Assembly (NCBI GenBank): GCA_007713455.1 | Contig: VMRT01000004.1 | Location: forward strand, 248,001-312,000 | Length of the DNA: 64,000 nt | Source: Pseudomonas sp. | GTDB taxonomy: Bacteria > Pseudomonadota > Gammaproteobacteria > Pseudomonadales > Pseudomonadaceae | Direction of reading: 5' to 3' | In this document: piece after piece, positions 40,903 through 50,358 of the stretch | Position numbering within the stretch: the first letter of the stretch is position 1 | Layout of the letters: each line of letters begins with the position of its first letter | Made by a program: the position numbers and the translations under genes | The notes under the pieces: generated by a model | What the model saw: only the letters and a program-made list of their open reading frames with translations | What the model was told of the DNA's origin: nothing | Databases searched by the model: none

Positions 40903-42009
40903 TCAGGCCAGGCCGGTCAGTGGATGATCCCCTTCCCAAGTCGGCTCGAAGTGCGCCTCGACCACCGCTGGCGGAACGTGGTGGGCGTCCGGCCAATGCC
41001 AGCCTGGCCTATTGTCCTTGTCGATCAAGCGGGCACGGACGCCTTCGGCGAACTCCGGGTGGCGACAGCAATTCAGGCTTAGCGCGTACTCCATCTGCAA
41101 TGCCTGGCCTAGCGACAGCTTCCGGCCTTTTTCCTGCTGTCGCCAGGCGAGATGGGCGCTCAGTGGGCATCCGTCGCGCAGGCCGCGAGCGGCCTGCGCG
41201 ATTACTTCGTCAGAATCATCCTGCAACGCGGCCAAGGCCTGCCATGCATGCGCGAGCTCAGCCACGTCCAGCAGTTCATCGATCCGCTCTCGTCGTGGCA
41301 GCAACCTGGGTGCGGGCAGCTGTGCAGTGGCGTGCCTGGACAAGGCCCGCAACAGACTGTGCAGCTGGCTGTGCGCCTGGTCCTGCCAGTTGATCTGGAC
41401 CAGCCCCTCGATGAGTTCGGGCTGTTGCTCGTCCATCAGGCAGCGGTCGGCAAGACCGATGTCCAGTGCATCGCGGGCATTCACCCGCGTGCCGGTGAGG
41501 CCCAGAAACAGACCCAGCTTGCCAGCCAGGCGAGGAAGGAACCAGCTCGCGCCGACATCCGTATGTAGGCCGATGGCGACTTCCGGCATCGCCAGCCAAC
41601 TATCCGGTGTAACGATGCGGATCGTCGCGCTCTGCAGGAGCCCCATACCGCCGCCCATCACGTAGCCATGGCCCCAGCAGATCAGCGGCTTCGGGTAATG
41701 GTGCAGCAGGTGGACGAGGCGGTACTCGTCGGCAAAGAAACGCTCGGCCAAGGCCGGCACCGTTCCGGGCTCGCCTCGGCAGGCCTCTGCAAGGCGGCGT
41801 ACGTCGCCACCGGCGCAGAACGCCTTGGCACCGTTCCCGCGTAACAGCACGCAGGCGACTGCCGGCTCGTTGGCCCAGCGGCCAAGCTGGTCAAGCAGTG
41901 CGTCGATCATCGGCAGGCTCAGGGCGTTGAGTTGCTGCGCGGCGTCCAGGGTGACAATGGCTATTCGCATGCCATGCAGGGCGGGGCGTTCTTCGAAGGT
42001 GACGTGCAT
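40903..42009 (-). CDS. 3-hydroxyisobutyryl-CoA hydrolase-like crotonase
   Basis: 368 residues, the length of the HIBCH family rather than simple enoyl-CoA hydratases (about 260). Crotonase motifs: CVLLRGNGAKAFCAGGDVRRL near residue 63 and YVMGGGMGLLQSATIRIVTP near 120, with MPEVAIGLHTDVG. HIBCH releases 3-hydroxyisobutyrate from its CoA ester in valine breakdown. The start at 42009 has GAGGA four bases upstream; the frame is open to 42177, overlapping the next gene. It follows the hydratase gene on the same strand after 58 bp. Confidence 0.83.
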   Translation of the reverse strand: MHVTFEERPALHGMRIAIVTLDAAQQLNALSLPMIDALLDQLGRWANEPAVACVLLRGNGAKAFCAGGDVRRLAEACRGEPGTVPALAERFFADEYRLVHLLHHYPKPLICWGHGYVMGGGMGLLQSATIRIVTPDSWLAMPEVAIGLHTDVGASWFLPRLAGKLGLFLGLTGTRVNARDALDIGLADRCLMDEQQPELIEGLVQINWQDQAHSQLHSLLRALSRHATAQLPAPRLLPRRERIDELLDVAELAHAWQALAALQDDSDEVIAQAARGLRDGCPLSAHLAWRQQEKGRKLSLGQALQMEYALSLNCCRHPEFAEGVRARLIDKDNRPGWHWPDAHHVPPAVVEAHFEPTWEGDHPLTGLA

Positions 42010-42067
42010 GTAATCCTCGGCGCCGGATTGGCGGGCAGGTCCTGTAAGGCTGCGTTTGGTACGGCGG

Positions 42068-42886
42068 TCATCGGTTGCGCCAGCGAGGGTCGCGCTTCTC
42101 GAGGAACGCATTGACACCCTCCAGGGTGTCGTCGGCCTCGAACAGCTCGACGAAGGCCTCGCGCTCGGCGGCGGCAAGCGTATTGGGCACCCGTTTACGG
42201 GCCGCGTTGATCAACGGCTTGATGGCACGCACCGCAACAGGGCTTTGCCGCGCGACCCGGGATGCGAGCATCAATGCGTGGCCACGCGATTGGCCGGGCT
42301 CGACCACCTGTTCCACCAGTCCGATGCGCAGCGCAGTTTCTGCCGTGATGCGCTCGCCACAGAGGATCATGCGTTTGGCCCAGCCTTCGCCCACCAGCCA
42401 GGCCAGTGCCTGGGTGCCGCCCGCACAGGGCAGCAGGCCCACCGAAGCCTCCGGCAAGCCCATTTGCGCCTGCTGCTCGGCGATGCGCAGGTCGCAGGCC
42501 AGTGCGCATTCCAGGCCCCCGCCAAGGGCGAATCCGTTGATTGCAGCGATGGAGACACCGCGGAAATCGCGCAGCGCCTCAAAGGCTTCGCCAAAGCGGC
42601 GGGCCATTTCCCGGGCTCGGTTGCGATCACCATCAGCGAAGAGTTTCAGGTCCGCACCCGCGCTGAAGAACTTCTCGCCCTGACCGCAGATCACCAGTGC
42701 GTAGATTTCGTCATCGTGGTTCAGATGGTCGATGATCTGCTTGAGCCCGATGAGCGACTCGCGGTCCCAGGTGTTGGCAGGCGGGTGGTTGATCGTGATG
42801 AGGGCGGTGTGACCATGCTTTTCCACGGTCAGCTTGTGGGTCAGGTCGAAGACACCGGCTTGGTAGGGCTCTACTGCAGTGCTCAT
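42068..42886 (-). CDS. Enoyl-CoA hydratase/isomerase family protein
   Basis: 272 residues. Crotonase core: oxyanion-hole segments KFFSAGADLKLF and GFALGGGLECALACDLRIA, catalytic-region glutamate in MGLPEASVGLLPCAGGTQ. It hydrates an enoyl-CoA, probably methacrylyl-CoA given its partner, a HIBCH-like hydrolase downstream. The start MSTAVEPYQAGVF at 42886 is chosen over 42961 because GAGGA precedes it. The acyl-CoA and aldehyde dehydrogenases that usually accompany such genes in P. aeruginosa (from memory) are not in this window. Confidence 0.85.
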   Translation of the reverse strand: MSTAVEPYQAGVFDLTHKLTVEKHGHTALITINHPPANTWDRESLIGLKQIIDHLNHDDEIYALVICGQGEKFFSAGADLKLFADGDRNRAREMARRFGEAFEALRDFRGVSIAAINGFALGGGLECALACDLRIAEQQAQMGLPEASVGLLPCAGGTQALAWLVGEGWAKRMILCGERITAETALRIGLVEQVVEPGQSRGHALMLASRVARQSPVAVRAIKPLINAARKRVPNTLAAAEREAFVELFEADDTLEGVNAFLEKRDPRWRNR

Positions 42887-43042
42887 GGTCGAAATCCTCG
42901 TGCGTTTCAGGGCTCCGCTGACGAGCGACCGGTAACGTCGCTCCTCTTGAGAGTCCTTCAATGCAGCGAGGTTGCAGCGTTCCGGTCGGTCAGACGACCC
43001 GATGGAGCGCCCGGGTACTGTCCCAGGTGCTCCATCGTTCTG

Positions 43043-44287
43043 TCACTGTAGCCTAGCCGGCTGCCCGCCCGCGCTACGCTCTTCCTGCCATTCGGCCAGC
43101 GACGGCGCAGCCTGCTCGCCGGATAAACGGTGGACGATCTCGAAATAGTCCTGCTTGAAGCGATCCTTGAGCACTTCTTCGCGTGGCTTTACCTGAATGG
43201 CATAGACGGTCTGAACGTTCTGGTGGTCGAACTCGCGCCACTGCTGCTGATCCTTGAGCAGGCTGTAGCTGTGGTTTTCCAAGGCCGTGATGACTTGCTC
43301 ACTGCCGATGCTCTTGGCGCGAGTGGCGGCATCTGCCCACTGATAGACGATGCTGTAAGCCGAGGCCGCGGAGCTTGATGGGTGCGTCTGGTAACGCTCA
43401 CCGAAGTCGCGCACGAATGCCTTGCCGCGTTCGGAACCTTCGAGTTCGGGTACGCGCCAGGTCCAGGGCTCGGTGCCGAGCACGCCGCGCATGATGTCCG
43501 GGCCGGCGAGTTCGACCATGGACTGCGTCAGGTTGGGAACCGCAATCTGCATCTTCTTGTTCAAGTCGAGTTCGTCGGCGATACGCATGGCTCGCACCAT
43601 GTCTTCGCCAAACAGGACCAGTACCAGGACCTCGGCACCGCTGTTGGCCGCCTTTTCCAGCGCCGCGCGGTAGTCGGACAGGCGCGCGCCGGGGAAGGCC
43701 GTCTTGACCCCCTGGTGCTTGTTCTGGTCGACGGTGCCGGTCGCCTGGCGCAGCGAGCTCTCGCTGGTGTGGCCCCAGGTATAGTCGGAGGTGATGTAGA
43801 AGTAGGTCTTGCCGGGCATTTTGTCGTTCAGATACTGCCCCAGCACCCGCGCGCTCATCCATGCGTTATTGCACTCGCGGAACATGTAACGGTGGCCATC
43901 CTTGCCAGTTGTGTCGTTGGAGTAGGTCAGGGTGCCGAAGTAGAGCAGCCCCCGCTCCTTGGCGCGCTTGCTCGCGGCAATGGCCACCGCGCTGGATACG
44001 CCGCCGAACAGCATGGCGACGCCTTCATCCGCCATCTTGTCGACGTTGGCAACGGCCTTTTCGGGGCGGGATGCGGTATTGCGGCTGATCAGGCGTAGCG
44101 GGCGGCCCAGAACACCGCCCGCCTCGTTGATCTCGTCGATTGCCAACAAGGCTCCGCGCATTTGTGCAAGGCCTTCTTCCTTGTAGCTGCCGGTACGGGG
44201 GTAATTGAGGCCGAGCGTGATGGGGTCAGCAGCCTGAGCCGTAAGACAGAACCCCAGCCCTAGCGCCAGAAGGGTGATCCGGTTCAT
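43043..44287 (-). CDS. Periplasmic branched-chain amino acid-type ligand-binding protein
   Basis: 414 residues with signal peptide (MNRITLLALGLGFCLTAQA). Type I periplasmic binding fold: ITLGLNYPRTGSYKEEGLAQMRG, AIDEINEAGGVLGRPLRLI, and FYITSDYTWGHTSE. The family binds branched-chain amino acids, amides, urea or related small molecules for ABC import or for sensor partners. No permease or ATPase gene is nearby, so it is an orphan binding protein here. The 251-bp upstream region is AT-rich close to the start and then ordinary; nothing else is seen in it on this strand. Confidence 0.82.
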   Translation of the reverse strand: MNRITLLALGLGFCLTAQAADPITLGLNYPRTGSYKEEGLAQMRGALLAIDEINEAGGVLGRPLRLISRNTASRPEKAVANVDKMADEGVAMLFGGVSSAVAIAASKRAKERGLLYFGTLTYSNDTTGKDGHRYMFRECNNAWMSARVLGQYLNDKMPGKTYFYITSDYTWGHTSESSLRQATGTVDQNKHQGVKTAFPGARLSDYRAALEKAANSGAEVLVLVLFGEDMVRAMRIADELDLNKKMQIAVPNLTQSMVELAGPDIMRGVLGTEPWTWRVPELEGSERGKAFVRDFGERYQTHPSSSAASAYSIVYQWADAATRAKSIGSEQVITALENHSYSLLKDQQQWREFDHQNVQTVYAIQVKPREEVLKDRFKQDYFEIVHRLSGEQAAPSLAEWQEERSAGGQPARLQ

Positions 44288-44480
44288 AGCATGTTCCTTG
44301 TTATAGCTTTTGTTATTGGTTTATTGGCAGTTAGCTTTTTTACCCTGCCGCCGGTGCGTGCGTCACTCTTTATGTGCGGCTCGAAGGCGGCGCCGGCGTC
44401 AGTACGTGAGCCAGGTGCGATTATGACTAAAGGAGGGAGGGTGGATCTTGCGGTGACGCCGTGATTTTGCCGGTTTGCGG

Positions 44481-44509
44481 TTGACAACCATGATGGCGTT
44501 TTCTAGGGT
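44481..44509 (+). promoter_or_regulatory. Promoter of ung
   Basis: A perfect -35 TTGACA, 17-bp spacer and TAGGGT as -10, ending 29 bp before the ung start. Confidence 0.5.
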
Positions 44510-44538
44510 TCGGCGGCTACGCCATCCGGAAACAGCTC

Positions 44539-45234
44539 ATGACTCAAGACGATCGCATCAGGCTGGAGGCTGGCTGGAAAGAAGCGCTGCGCGAGGAGTT
44601 CGACAAGCCATACATGCTTGAGCTTGGCGCTTTCCTTCGGCGAGAGAAGGCTGCGGGCAAGGTGATATTTCCGCCGGGGCCGATGATCTTCAACGCGCTC
44701 AATTCCACGCCGCTCGATCAGGTCAAGGTAGTGATCCTTGGGCAGGACCCCTACCACGGTGCCGGTCAGGCCCATGGGCTTTGCTTTTCGGTACAGCCGG
44801 GCGTGGCACCACCGCCGTCACTGCAGAACATCTTCAAGGAACTCAAGCGCGACTTGAATCTTGAAATCCCTCGGCATGGCTGTCTGCAGCACTGGGCAGA
44901 ACAGGGCGTGCTATTGCTCAATACTTCGCTCACCGTGGAACAGGGTGCCGCCGGTTCGCATGCCAAAGCAGGGTGGCAGCTATTCACCGATCGAATCATT
45001 GAGGTGGTCAGCGAGCGGCGTCCGCACCTGGTATTCATGCTTTGGGGCGCCCATGCTCTATCCAAATCGAAACTTATAGACGCCACGCGGCATCTGATGC
45101 TGAAGTCGGTGCATCCTTCGCCTCTCTCGGCGCACCGCGGATTCATCGGTAACGGTCACTTCAGTCGCGCCAACCAGTTTCTCAGGCAGCAGGGGATGCA
45201 GGTGATCGACTGGCAGCTTCCGGCTGAGGTTTAG
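44539..45234 (+). CDS. ung: Uracil-DNA glycosylase
   Basis: 231 residues (E. coli Ung 229). Water-activating Asp70 in [17 protein letters not shown], and the DNA-intercalation loop [11 protein letters not shown] with the catalytic His. It removes uracil from DNA. A good promoter lies just upstream and a terminator directly downstream, so it is monocistronic. Confidence 0.97.
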   Translation: MTQDDRIRLEAGWKEALREEFDKPYMLELGAFLRREKAAGKVIFPPGPMIFNALNSTPLDQVKVVILGQDPYHGAGQAHGLCFSVQPGVAPPPSLQNIFKELKRDLNLEIPRHGCLQHWAEQGVLLLNTSLTVEQGAAGSHAKAGWQLFTDRIIEVVSERRPHLVFMLWGAHALSKSKLIDATRHLMLKSVHPSPLSAHRGFIGNGHFSRANQFLRQQGMQVIDWQLPAEV

Positions 45235-45261
45235 CCCGACACCCAGGCGGTATCGGGCTAA
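45233..45261. terminator. Terminator shared by ung and the DUF4142 gene
   Basis: AGCCCGA-C-ACC pairs with GGT-A-TCGGGCT (one mismatch), then AAGTTTT. It overlaps the ung stop and lies just before the end of the convergent minus-strand gene. Confidence 0.55.
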
Positions 45262-45268
45262 GTTTTGG

Positions 45269-45784
45269 TCAGTCTTTGGCGCCGTGCTTGGCCTGAAGGT
45301 CCTTGGCCTGCTTGAGATGCTCTTCCAGCTTCGGCAGCGTTTTTTGAGCGAACTGCTTCAGGTCGGCGTTCTCGCCACCCTCCACGTAGTCCTGATACAT
45401 CTCGATGGTCTGCTCGTGAGCGACGACCTGATTGTTGGCGTAGGCTTCGTCGAAATTCTCGCCATCACGCAGCTTCAGGATCATGGCTTTGGCCTTGTCC
45501 ATCAGCGTGGCCTCGTCGGACATTTCCAGGTCTTTGGCCTGGGCCAGTTGCGCAAGCTCCTGATTGGCCTTGGTGTGGTCGTCGATCATCATCTTGGCGA
45601 ATTGCTTCACATCCTCCGACGTACCCTTGTCCAGGGCCATCTTCGCCGTTTCGATTTCTGCAATACCTTTGGCCGAAGCCTCGTCGACGAAGTTTTCGCC
45701 TTCGGCGGCAAGCGCCAGGTTAGCCGCTACTCCGAACAGCAAGGCGAATGCGCCCGAGAAAATTGTTTTGGTTGCTCTGGTCAT
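45269..45784 (-). CDS. DUF4142 family periplasmic protein
   Basis: 171 residues with signal peptide (cleavage after ALA near residue 27). The rest is an alpha-helical, ferritin-like DUF4142 domain with EIETAKMALDKGTSEDVKQFAKMMIDDHTKAN and YVEGGENADLKQFAQKTLPKLEEHLKQA. The family includes outer-membrane/periplasmic stress proteins of unknown biochemistry. GGAG lies 7 bases before the ATG. A possible AlgU-type promoter lies about 80 bp upstream, which would fit an envelope-stress role. Confidence 0.87.
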   Translation of the reverse strand: MTRATKTIFSGAFALLFGVAANLALAAEGENFVDEASAKGIAEIETAKMALDKGTSEDVKQFAKMMIDDHTKANQELAQLAQAKDLEMSDEATLMDKAKAMILKLRDGENFDEAYANNQVVAHEQTIEMYQDYVEGGENADLKQFAQKTLPKLEEHLKQAKDLQAKHGAKD

Positions 45785-45865
45785 TGCGTTCTCCTTTCTT
45801 CACCTGACTTGTGTTGGCCGGGAGGCAGACACAAGGCGCGATGCGGCGAGATTGCCGTCCCTTTT

Positions 45866-45892
45866 TGTGACTAGGTGCCATAGGGACGGTTC
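45866..45892 (-). promoter_or_regulatory. Possible AlgU (sigma E-like) promoter of the DUF4142 gene
   Basis: On the minus strand GAACCG, 16 bp, TCACA (extended form GGAACC ... GTCAC). The AlgU consensus is GAACTT-N16/17-TCTGA; the first four bases of the -35 and the TC of the -10 match. It lies 80-110 bp before the gene start. Confidence 0.35.
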
Positions 45893-45921
45893 CTCGCTTT
45901 CGGGCGAACGGTGTCCGGTGC

Positions 45922-46758
45922 TTACTGAAGCATGCTCATGGCTGCGTCCATGGCGGCAGACAGGTCCTCGTCCTCCTGCATCAGTTCGCTCGGATCGAGC
46001 CCCAGCTTGGCGAAGGCGGGAACCTCGCTCCAGTCCAGCTGCGCGTAAGGGTGCTGGGTGCCCATATAGCTCTGCAGGGTGGCGACTTGCACCACGTCTA
46101 CATAATCGACTGCGGCCGAATTGCGCTGGAAATCGGTGTACTGACCAGCCACCGACACGATTGCCTCCGGGAAATCCCAGGTGCGCAGGATTTTCTCACC
46201 CACCATCGGGTGAATCTTGTCGATGACGTGATTGAGGCTGAACGAGTCCGATAGCAGGGCACTGTGCTCTTCTGCGTAGGTCAGGATCGGCAATATGCCG
46301 ATCTGATGGACCAGTCCGGCCAGGGTCGCCTGATCAGGCATCAATCGTGTGTAGTGACGGCTGAGCACATGACTGATGGCGGCGACCTCGGTGCTCTTGT
46401 TCCAGACCTCGCGCATCTTGCGATCGACGACATCGGTGGTCGCCTGGAACATCTGCTCCATCGCCAGGCCTGTGGCCAGGTTGCAGGTGTAATTGATGCC
46501 GAGACGGCTGACCGCCATCTGCAGATCGTCGATCTCGCGACTGGTACGCAGCAGCGGGCTGTTGACCACCTTGATGATGCGTGCGGCGAGGGCTGCGTCG
46601 GCGCCTATCACCTTGCTCAGTGCCGGAATGCTGATGTCCGGGTCCTCGGCCGCCTCGCGGACGCGCAATGCCACCTCCGGCAGGGTAGGTAGAACCAATT
46701 CATCGTTCTCGATCGCGAGCGTCAGATCGCGCTGGACTTTCTCGGCAAGGGTGCTCAT
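45922..46758 (-). CDS. HDOD domain protein
   Basis: 278 residues. The HDOD domain spans most of the protein (about 20-215): LPTLPEVALRVREAAEDPDI, ADAALAARIIKVVNSPLL and AVSRLGINYTCNLATGLAM. It lacks the full HD metal motif of HD-GYP enzymes, as is normal for HDOD. Such proteins act in signalling, often in motility, biofilm or stress, and bind other regulators. No receiver or GGDEF domain is fused here. It precedes the DUF4142 gene on the same strand with 137 bp between. Confidence 0.88.
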   Translation of the reverse strand: MSTLAEKVQRDLTLAIENDELVLPTLPEVALRVREAAEDPDISIPALSKVIGADAALAARIIKVVNSPLLRTSREIDDLQMAVSRLGINYTCNLATGLAMEQMFQATTDVVDRKMREVWNKSTEVAAISHVLSRHYTRLMPDQATLAGLVHQIGILPILTYAEEHSALLSDSFSLNHVIDKIHPMVGEKILRTWDFPEAIVSVAGQYTDFQRNSAAVDYVDVVQVATLQSYMGTQHPYAQLDWSEVPAFAKLGLDPSELMQEDEDLSAAMDAAMSMLQ

Positions 46759-46867
46759 GTCATTCCTTTATGTGTCGGTCAGTGTCGCTAGGGCGCTTCA
46801 GGTCAGGGTGCTTTCCCGTGGTCCATGGTGCGCCTCTCAGGTATTTGCTTTCTGGCTCCGGTTCGCA

Positions 46868-47815
46868 CTAGCGCTGAATTTCCAGGTCCGCATTCAGGCT
46901 GTAGGGAAGCTCGAGCAGGCTCATCGGCAATCCGTCCGGGGAGCCCAGATACAGGCGGCCGTCAGCGGCGGCGTCCTCCTGCAGTACGGCCAGCAGCTCG
47001 ATTCGGTCGGTGTCACTGGCGGCTAGCACGACCTCACCGACGCTGGAGCCATGCACCGGCGAGAAAATCTCAACGCCCGGAGCGGGCAGCTCGTCCTGTC
47101 TGCCTTCGATCAACAGCCGCTGCAGGCGGCGCTTGAGTTTGCCCAGATACTGCATGCGCGCGACGATTTCCTGGCCGGTATAGCAGCCCTTTTTGAAACT
47201 CACGCCGCCCAGCGCCTGCAAATTGATCATCTGCGGGATGAACAGCTCGCGAGTGCTGCCGAATACCTGGCCGATGCCGGCGCGAACCTGGTCCAGCAGC
47301 CAGCGATTGACCGGCGCTTCCTGAAGCTGCGCGGCCAGGCGCGTGCGAACCTGCTCGGCGTCGGCGCCTGGGGTCCAGAGCTCAACGCGGCCATCCTGCA
47401 GACGGATCGCGATCATGCCGTGGCTCCGCACCACACTGTCGGCGGTCAGCGGCAGATCCAGGCCCAGGCTGACCAGCGAGCCGTCTCCGCCCGCAAGACC
47501 GAATCGGCACCAGTCGGCGCTCTCGTCGTTCAGGCGGGACTTGGAAAATACGGCGTACTTGTTCAGATCGGCTTGTTGCAGTTGCAGCAGCTCACTGGCC
47601 ATCGCCAGCAGGTAACCGTCGCCATCCAGCACGATGCGGAAACTCGACTGCATGCGCCCCTTGGGCGTGCAGCGTGCGCCCAGACTGGATGTCTCGGCGG
47701 TGAGGTAGCTGAGGTTGCAGGTCAGCTGACCCTGGAGGAACTTGCTGGCATCCGGGCCGCGTACGGCAAGGACGCCTTCATGCGACAGAACGCAAAAATA
47801 AGCAGTGTCGGTCAT
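46868..47815 (-). CDS. ygfZ: tRNA-modifying / folate-binding protein YgfZ
   Basis: 315 residues. GcvT-like fold with the family signature KGCYTGQEIVARMQYLGKLKR near residue 205-225. YgfZ uses tetrahydrofolate to support repair or assembly of some Fe-S proteins such as MiaB. It is divergent from sdhE, an arrangement common in gammaproteobacteria. Confidence 0.93.
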   Translation of the reverse strand: MTDTAYFCVLSHEGVLAVRGPDASKFLQGQLTCNLSYLTAETSSLGARCTPKGRMQSSFRIVLDGDGYLLAMASELLQLQQADLNKYAVFSKSRLNDESADWCRFGLAGGDGSLVSLGLDLPLTADSVVRSHGMIAIRLQDGRVELWTPGADAEQVRTRLAAQLQEAPVNRWLLDQVRAGIGQVFGSTRELFIPQMINLQALGGVSFKKGCYTGQEIVARMQYLGKLKRRLQRLLIEGRQDELPAPGVEIFSPVHGSSVGEVVLAASDTDRIELLAVLQEDAAADGRLYLGSPDGLPMSLLELPYSLNADLEIQR

Positions 47816-47929
47816 GATTGGTCGTCGTCAGAATCCGGGTGGGCATCATAGCAGCCCGACGGAAACGGTTGCGTGATGACGGGTTTGCAGCTCGACGAAA
47901 AAAGCGACTGATGAGTTCGGTGCAGCCGC

Positions 47930-47935
47930 TATAAT
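47930..47935 (+). promoter_or_regulatory. -10 element of sdhE-ygfX
   Basis: A perfect TATAAT lies 27 bp before the sdhE start. A -35 at 17 bp is poor (ACTGAT), so only the -10 is proposed. Confidence 0.45.
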
Positions 47936-47962
47936 GCGCGCCTTCTCAAAAGGAGCCGATGT

Positions 47963-48217
47963 ATGGCTGAGCAATCCGAACTCAATCGTCTGTTTTGGCA
48001 AAGCCGTCGCGGCATGTTGGAGCTGGATGTGTTGCTGGTGCCTTTCGTCAAGGAGGTCTATCCAGGTCTCGATGAGGAAGATCAGCACCGCTATCGCAAG
48101 CTGTTGAGTTGCGAGGATCAGGACATGTTCGGCTGGTTCATGCAGCGCGGCGAGCCCGAGGATGAGGACCTGCGGCGCATGGTTCGCATGATCCTCGATC
48201 GTGTCCAGCCTAAGTAA
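47963..48217 (+). CDS. sdhE: FAD assembly factor SdhE
   Basis: 84 residues. Diagnostic RGMLELD segment within [18 protein letters not shown] and a C-terminal helical region ending [14 protein letters not shown]. SdhE promotes covalent flavinylation of succinate dehydrogenase SdhA and related flavoproteins. AGGAG precedes the ATG. The ygfX start lies inside its last codons, so they are co-translated. Confidence 0.94.
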   Translation: MAEQSELNRLFWQSRRGMLELDVLLVPFVKEVYPGLDEEDQHRYRKLLSCEDQDMFGWFMQRGEPEDEDLRRMVRMILDRVQPK

Positions 48218-48656
48218 TCAATCATTCGAGTGTCGCTGGCAGCCGTCCAGCTGGTTGTTGACACTCTATCTCGGGGTTCAGGCGCTCGGCCTGGCCGCCA
48301 TCGTGCTGTCGGCTGCGCCGCTATGGTTGCAGCTGATAGCGCTTCTGTTTTGTCTGACCCACGCGCTGTGGGTGTTGCCGCGCGGGATTCTACTGTCCAG
48401 TCGGGATGCCTGGTCTGGCCTGCGCCACGATGCTGCGGGCTGGCACCTGTGGAGCGAGCGGCAAGGATGGCAGGCAGTTCAGTTGCTGCCTGACAGCCTG
48501 GCGCTGCCACTGATAGTCGTGCTGCGTTTTCGCGTGCCGGGCCGGCGGTTAGCTGGCAGCATCTGCGTGCCCCGCGACGCACTACCGCGAGAGCAGCATC
48601 GTCGACTGCGGGTGCGGCTCAAGTTCAGTCGACGTAGGTGGGCGGCGCCAGAATAG
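48201..48656 (+). CDS. ygfX: YgfX (CptA-like) membrane protein
   Basis: 151 residues from a GTG overlapping sdhE by 17 bp. Two adjacent membrane helices (about 17-55: [19 protein letters not shown] and [18 protein letters not shown]), then a soluble domain ending [10 protein letters not shown]. In E. coli the sdhE-ygfX pair has been described as cptBA, with YgfX affecting cell division proteins; the link is debated. The 3' end overlaps the nadB 3' end by 32 bp on the opposite strand. Confidence 0.83.
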   Translation: MSSLSNQSFECRWQPSSWLLTLYLGVQALGLAAIVLSAAPLWLQLIALLFCLTHALWVLPRGILLSSRDAWSGLRHDAAGWHLWSERQGWQAVQLLPDSLALPLIVVLRFRVPGRRLAGSICVPRDALPREQHRRLRVRLKFSRRRWAAPE

Positions 48657-50241
48657 TGTCGACCGCTTGCGGCAGCAGCTCCGGGTAGTCGAGGGTGTAG
48701 TGCAGTCCTCGGCTCTCCTTGCGCAGCATAGCCGAGCGAATCATCAGGTCTGCAACCAGCGCCAGATTGCGTAGTTCGAGCAAGTCACGACTGACCTTGT
48801 AGTTGCTGTAGAACTCGTCGATCTCGCTCAGCAGCAGGCGCACTCGGTGCTGCGCGCGCATCAGCCGTTTGTTGGTGCGGACGATGCCGACGTAGTCCCA
48901 CATGAAGCGCCGCAGCTCGTCCCAGTTGTGCGCGATGATCACGTCTTCGTCGGAGTCGGTCACCTGGCTGGCGTCCCATGCAGGTAACGTTGCTGCGTTG
49001 GTGACTTGGGGCAGTTCGCGCAGGATATCCTGAGCGGCTGCCCGGCCGTAGACGAAGCATTCGAGCAGCGAGTTGCTGGCCATGCGGTTCGCGCCGTGCA
49101 GGCCCGTGAAACTGGTCTCGCCGATGGCGTAGAGGCCCGGGATATCGGTGCGTCCAGCCTGGTCCACGACTACGCCGCCGCAGGTGTAGTGCGCTGCGGG
49201 CACCACCGGAATCGGCTGGCTGGTGATGTCGATGCCGTATTCCAGACAGCGCTCGTAGACGGTGGGGAAGTGGCTTTTGATGAACTCGGCAGGCTTGTGG
49301 CTGATATCGAGGTAGACGCAGTCGATGCCCAGTCGCTTCATTTCGTGGTCGATTGCGCGTGCGACGATATCGCGCGGGGCGAGTTCCTCCCTGGCATCGA
49401 AACGCGGCATGAAACGCTCGCCGTTAGGCAGCTTGAGCAAGGCACCTTCCCCGCGCAGGGCTTCGGTCACCAGAAAGCTCTTCGCTTGCGGGTGATAGAG
49501 GCAGGTAGGGTGGAACTGGTTGAATTCCAGATTGCCGACGCGGCAGCCCGCTCGCCAGGCCATGGCAATGCCGTCGCCGCACGCGCTGTCCGGGTTGCTG
49601 GTGTACAGGTAAACCTTGGCCGCGCCGCCGGTAGCCAGTACGACGAATCGTGACTGGAAGGTTTCGACCTCGCCGGTGCTGCGATTGAGCACATAGGCGC
49701 CCAGGCAGCGTCTGCCCGGCAGCCCGAGTTTGTGTTCGGTGATCAGGTCGACTGCAACGCGCTGCTGTAGAAGCTCGATATTGCTCTGCTTTCTGGCCTG
49801 GCCAAGCAGCGTGTTGAAAATGGCTGCGCCAGTGGCGTCGGCTGCGTGAATGATGCGCCGATGGCTATGGCCGCCCTCGCGAGTCAGGTGAAATTCGAAA
49901 CTGCCGTCTTCGCGATCCGGGGCATTGTCCCGCGTGAAGGGCACCCCTTGCTCGATCAGCCACTGGATGGCCTCGTTGCTGTGCTCGACCGTGAAACGGA
50001 CGGCGTCTTCGCGGCACAGGCCTCCTCCGGCGATGAGGGTGTCGGCGACATGTGACTCTACGGTGTCGGTCGTATCCAGTACTGCGGCGACGCCACCTTG
50101 GGCCCAGTAGGTGGAGCCGTTGGAGAGATCGCCCTTGCTGAGAACGGCGATGCGAAGATCGGTCGGCAGGTTGAGTGCCAAGGTCAAGCCGGCGGCACCG
50201 CTGCCGATGACCAGCACGTCGTATCGTAGAACCTGGTTCAT
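48625..50241 (-). CDS. nadB: L-aspartate oxidase
   Basis: 538 residues. FAD Rossmann motif [18 protein letters not shown] at the N-terminus, [14 protein letters not shown] and [21 protein letters not shown] in the FAD domain, then the C-terminal helical domain. It oxidises aspartate to iminoaspartate, first step of NAD synthesis with NadA. I chose the ATG at 50241 over the in-frame TTG at 50247; this gives a length equal to P. aeruginosa NadB as I recall. It is divergent from algU across 349 bp. Confidence 0.95.
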   Translation of the reverse strand: MNQVLRYDVLVIGSGAAGLTLALNLPTDLRIAVLSKGDLSNGSTYWAQGGVAAVLDTTDTVESHVADTLIAGGGLCREDAVRFTVEHSNEAIQWLIEQGVPFTRDNAPDREDGSFEFHLTREGGHSHRRIIHAADATGAAIFNTLLGQARKQSNIELLQQRVAVDLITEHKLGLPGRRCLGAYVLNRSTGEVETFQSRFVVLATGGAAKVYLYTSNPDSACGDGIAMAWRAGCRVGNLEFNQFHPTCLYHPQAKSFLVTEALRGEGALLKLPNGERFMPRFDAREELAPRDIVARAIDHEMKRLGIDCVYLDISHKPAEFIKSHFPTVYERCLEYGIDITSQPIPVVPAAHYTCGGVVVDQAGRTDIPGLYAIGETSFTGLHGANRMASNSLLECFVYGRAAAQDILRELPQVTNAATLPAWDASQVTDSDEDVIIAHNWDELRRFMWDYVGIVRTNKRLMRAQHRVRLLLSEIDEFYSNYKVSRDLLELRNLALVADLMIRSAMLRKESRGLHYTLDYPELLPQAVDTILAPPTYVD

Positions 50242-50330
50242 GTCCAATTCCGGCGGGAAAAACGAGCCCTAGTATATAGACGGGATGTAGCGCCAAAATA
50301 GGCGACTGTGTGTTTGTCTTCTAACGAAGG

Positions 50331-50358
50331 GAACTTTTCCTTCGCGGAGTGGCTCAAT
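50331..50358 (+). promoter_or_regulatory. Distal AlgU-type promoter of algU
   Basis: GAACTT, 17-bp spacer, TCAAT, about 230 bp before the algU start. The -35 is perfect; the -10 keeps the TC. In P. aeruginosa the algU operon has more than one AlgU-dependent start. Confidence 0.45.
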
